From NCBI RefSeq assembly GCF_000478985.1, contig NZ_AWXB01000034.1, forward strand, positions 1 to 34,715: a stretch of 34,715 nt of DNA, read 5' to 3'. The stretch is from Peptoniphilus sp. BV3C26 (GTDB lineage Bacteria; Bacillota; Clostridia; Tissierellales; Peptoniphilaceae). The notes beneath the pieces were generated by a model. The model worked only from the letters and a program-made list of their open reading frames with translations, was not told where the DNA came from and did no database searches. Made by a program: the position numbers and the translations under genes. This document shows, one piece after another, positions 34,406 to 34,715 of this stretch (the first letter of the stretch is position 1; each line of letters begins with the position of its first letter).

Positions 34406-34715
34406 ATGGCTAAACAACATTTTGAAAGAACCAAACCACACGTAAATATAGGAACAATAGGACACGTAGACCACGGTAAAACAACTCTAACAGCAGCAAT
34501 AACATTAGTACTAAACAAAAGATACGGCTCAGGAGAATTCGTAGACTATGCTCACATAGACAAGGCACCAGAAGAAAGAGAAAGAGGAATCACAATCTCA
34601 ACATCACACGTAGAATACGAAACACCAAACAGACACTACGCCCACGTAGACTGCCCAGGCCACGCTGACTATGTAAAGAACATGATCACAGGAGCAGCAC
34701 AAATGGACGGAGCGA
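34406..34715 (+). CDS. tuf: Elongation factor Tu (partial, cut by the window end)
   Basis: The first 103 residues of EF-Tu, which delivers aminoacyl-tRNA to the ribosome. P-loop GHVDHGKTT, switch [16 protein letters not shown] and [20 protein letters not shown] are seen. AAGGAGG precedes ATG by six bases. A short insertion-type segment ([20 protein letters not shown]) distinguishes it from many Firmicutes sequences and could help place the organism. It is open at the 3' end only because the window stops. Codons are almost entirely A- or C-ended, as expected for top expression. Confidence 0.97.
   Translation, partial: MAKQHFERTKPHVNIGTIGHVDHGKTTLTAAITLVLNKRYGSGEFVDYAHIDKAPEERERGITISTSHVEYETPNRHYAHVDCPGHADYVKNMITGAAQMDGA

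Overview
The window comes from a low-GC (roughly one third G+C), Gram-positive-type anaerobe. The signs are AGA-dominated arginine codons, strong AGGAGG ribosome sites, a Firmicutes-type RpoB/RpoC, an S-layer-homology surface protein and sugar-acid catabolism by TRAP transporters. A Tissierellia/Peptoniphilaceae-like organism (the Peptoniphilus/Anaerococcus group) fits best, but that is inference from gene style, not a marker match.

Layout. 1-5.4 kb: copies of a palindrome-ended repeat, an S-layer-homology protein with a structured leader, a small sigma-70 factor with a LexA-like box at its promoter, then about 1.4 kb of repeat modules. 5.4-12.1 kb: uxuB-uxuA (fructuronate reductase, mannonate dehydratase), then an SGNH esterase gene leading a TRAP transporter operon (P, Q, M). 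12.2-16.0 kb, minus strand: a FadR-type regulator, then a flavoprotein/Fe-S trio (GlpA-like oxidase with BFD domain, FAD/NAD oxidoreductase, DUF1667 protein). 16.1-20.9 kb: a second GntR-type regulator, a second TRAP operon and a zinc dehydrogenase resembling L-gulonate/L-galactonate 5-dehydrogenases. 21.1-28.6 kb: rpoB-rpoC. 28.6-29.5 kb: inverted-orientation copies of the repeat. 29.5-31.2 kb: an autoregulated TetR gene coupled to a polytopic membrane protein ending in a DUF2871-like domain. 31.2 kb to the end: rpsL-rpsG-fusA-tuf, with tuf cut by the window edge.

How it fits together. The catabolic block reads as import of hexuronates or hexonates by two TRAP systems. The zinc dehydrogenase would feed hexonates into fructuronate, UxuB would reduce fructuronate to mannonate, and UxuA would dehydrate mannonate to 2-keto-3-deoxygluconate. 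The esterase may trim acyl or ester decorations from imported sugar acids. Both TRAP operons carry a hairpin between the binding-protein gene and the membrane genes. A near-identical 18-bp palindrome sits at the second regulator's own promoter and at the second TRAP promoter, which ties that regulator to that operon.

The most unusual content is the repeat family. Elements of about 154-221 bp are bounded by TAGGGACC...GGTCCCTA, and each end is itself a perfect hairpin. The family occurs as whole elements, tandem left-end modules (76 bp period), tandem right-end modules (about 108 bp period) and a composite of about 323 bp. Copies lie upstream of the S-layer gene, between the sigma gene and uxuB, upstream of rpoB (a remnant) and between rpoC and tetR. 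No transposase is present, so this looks like a non-autonomous, Correia/MITE-like family.
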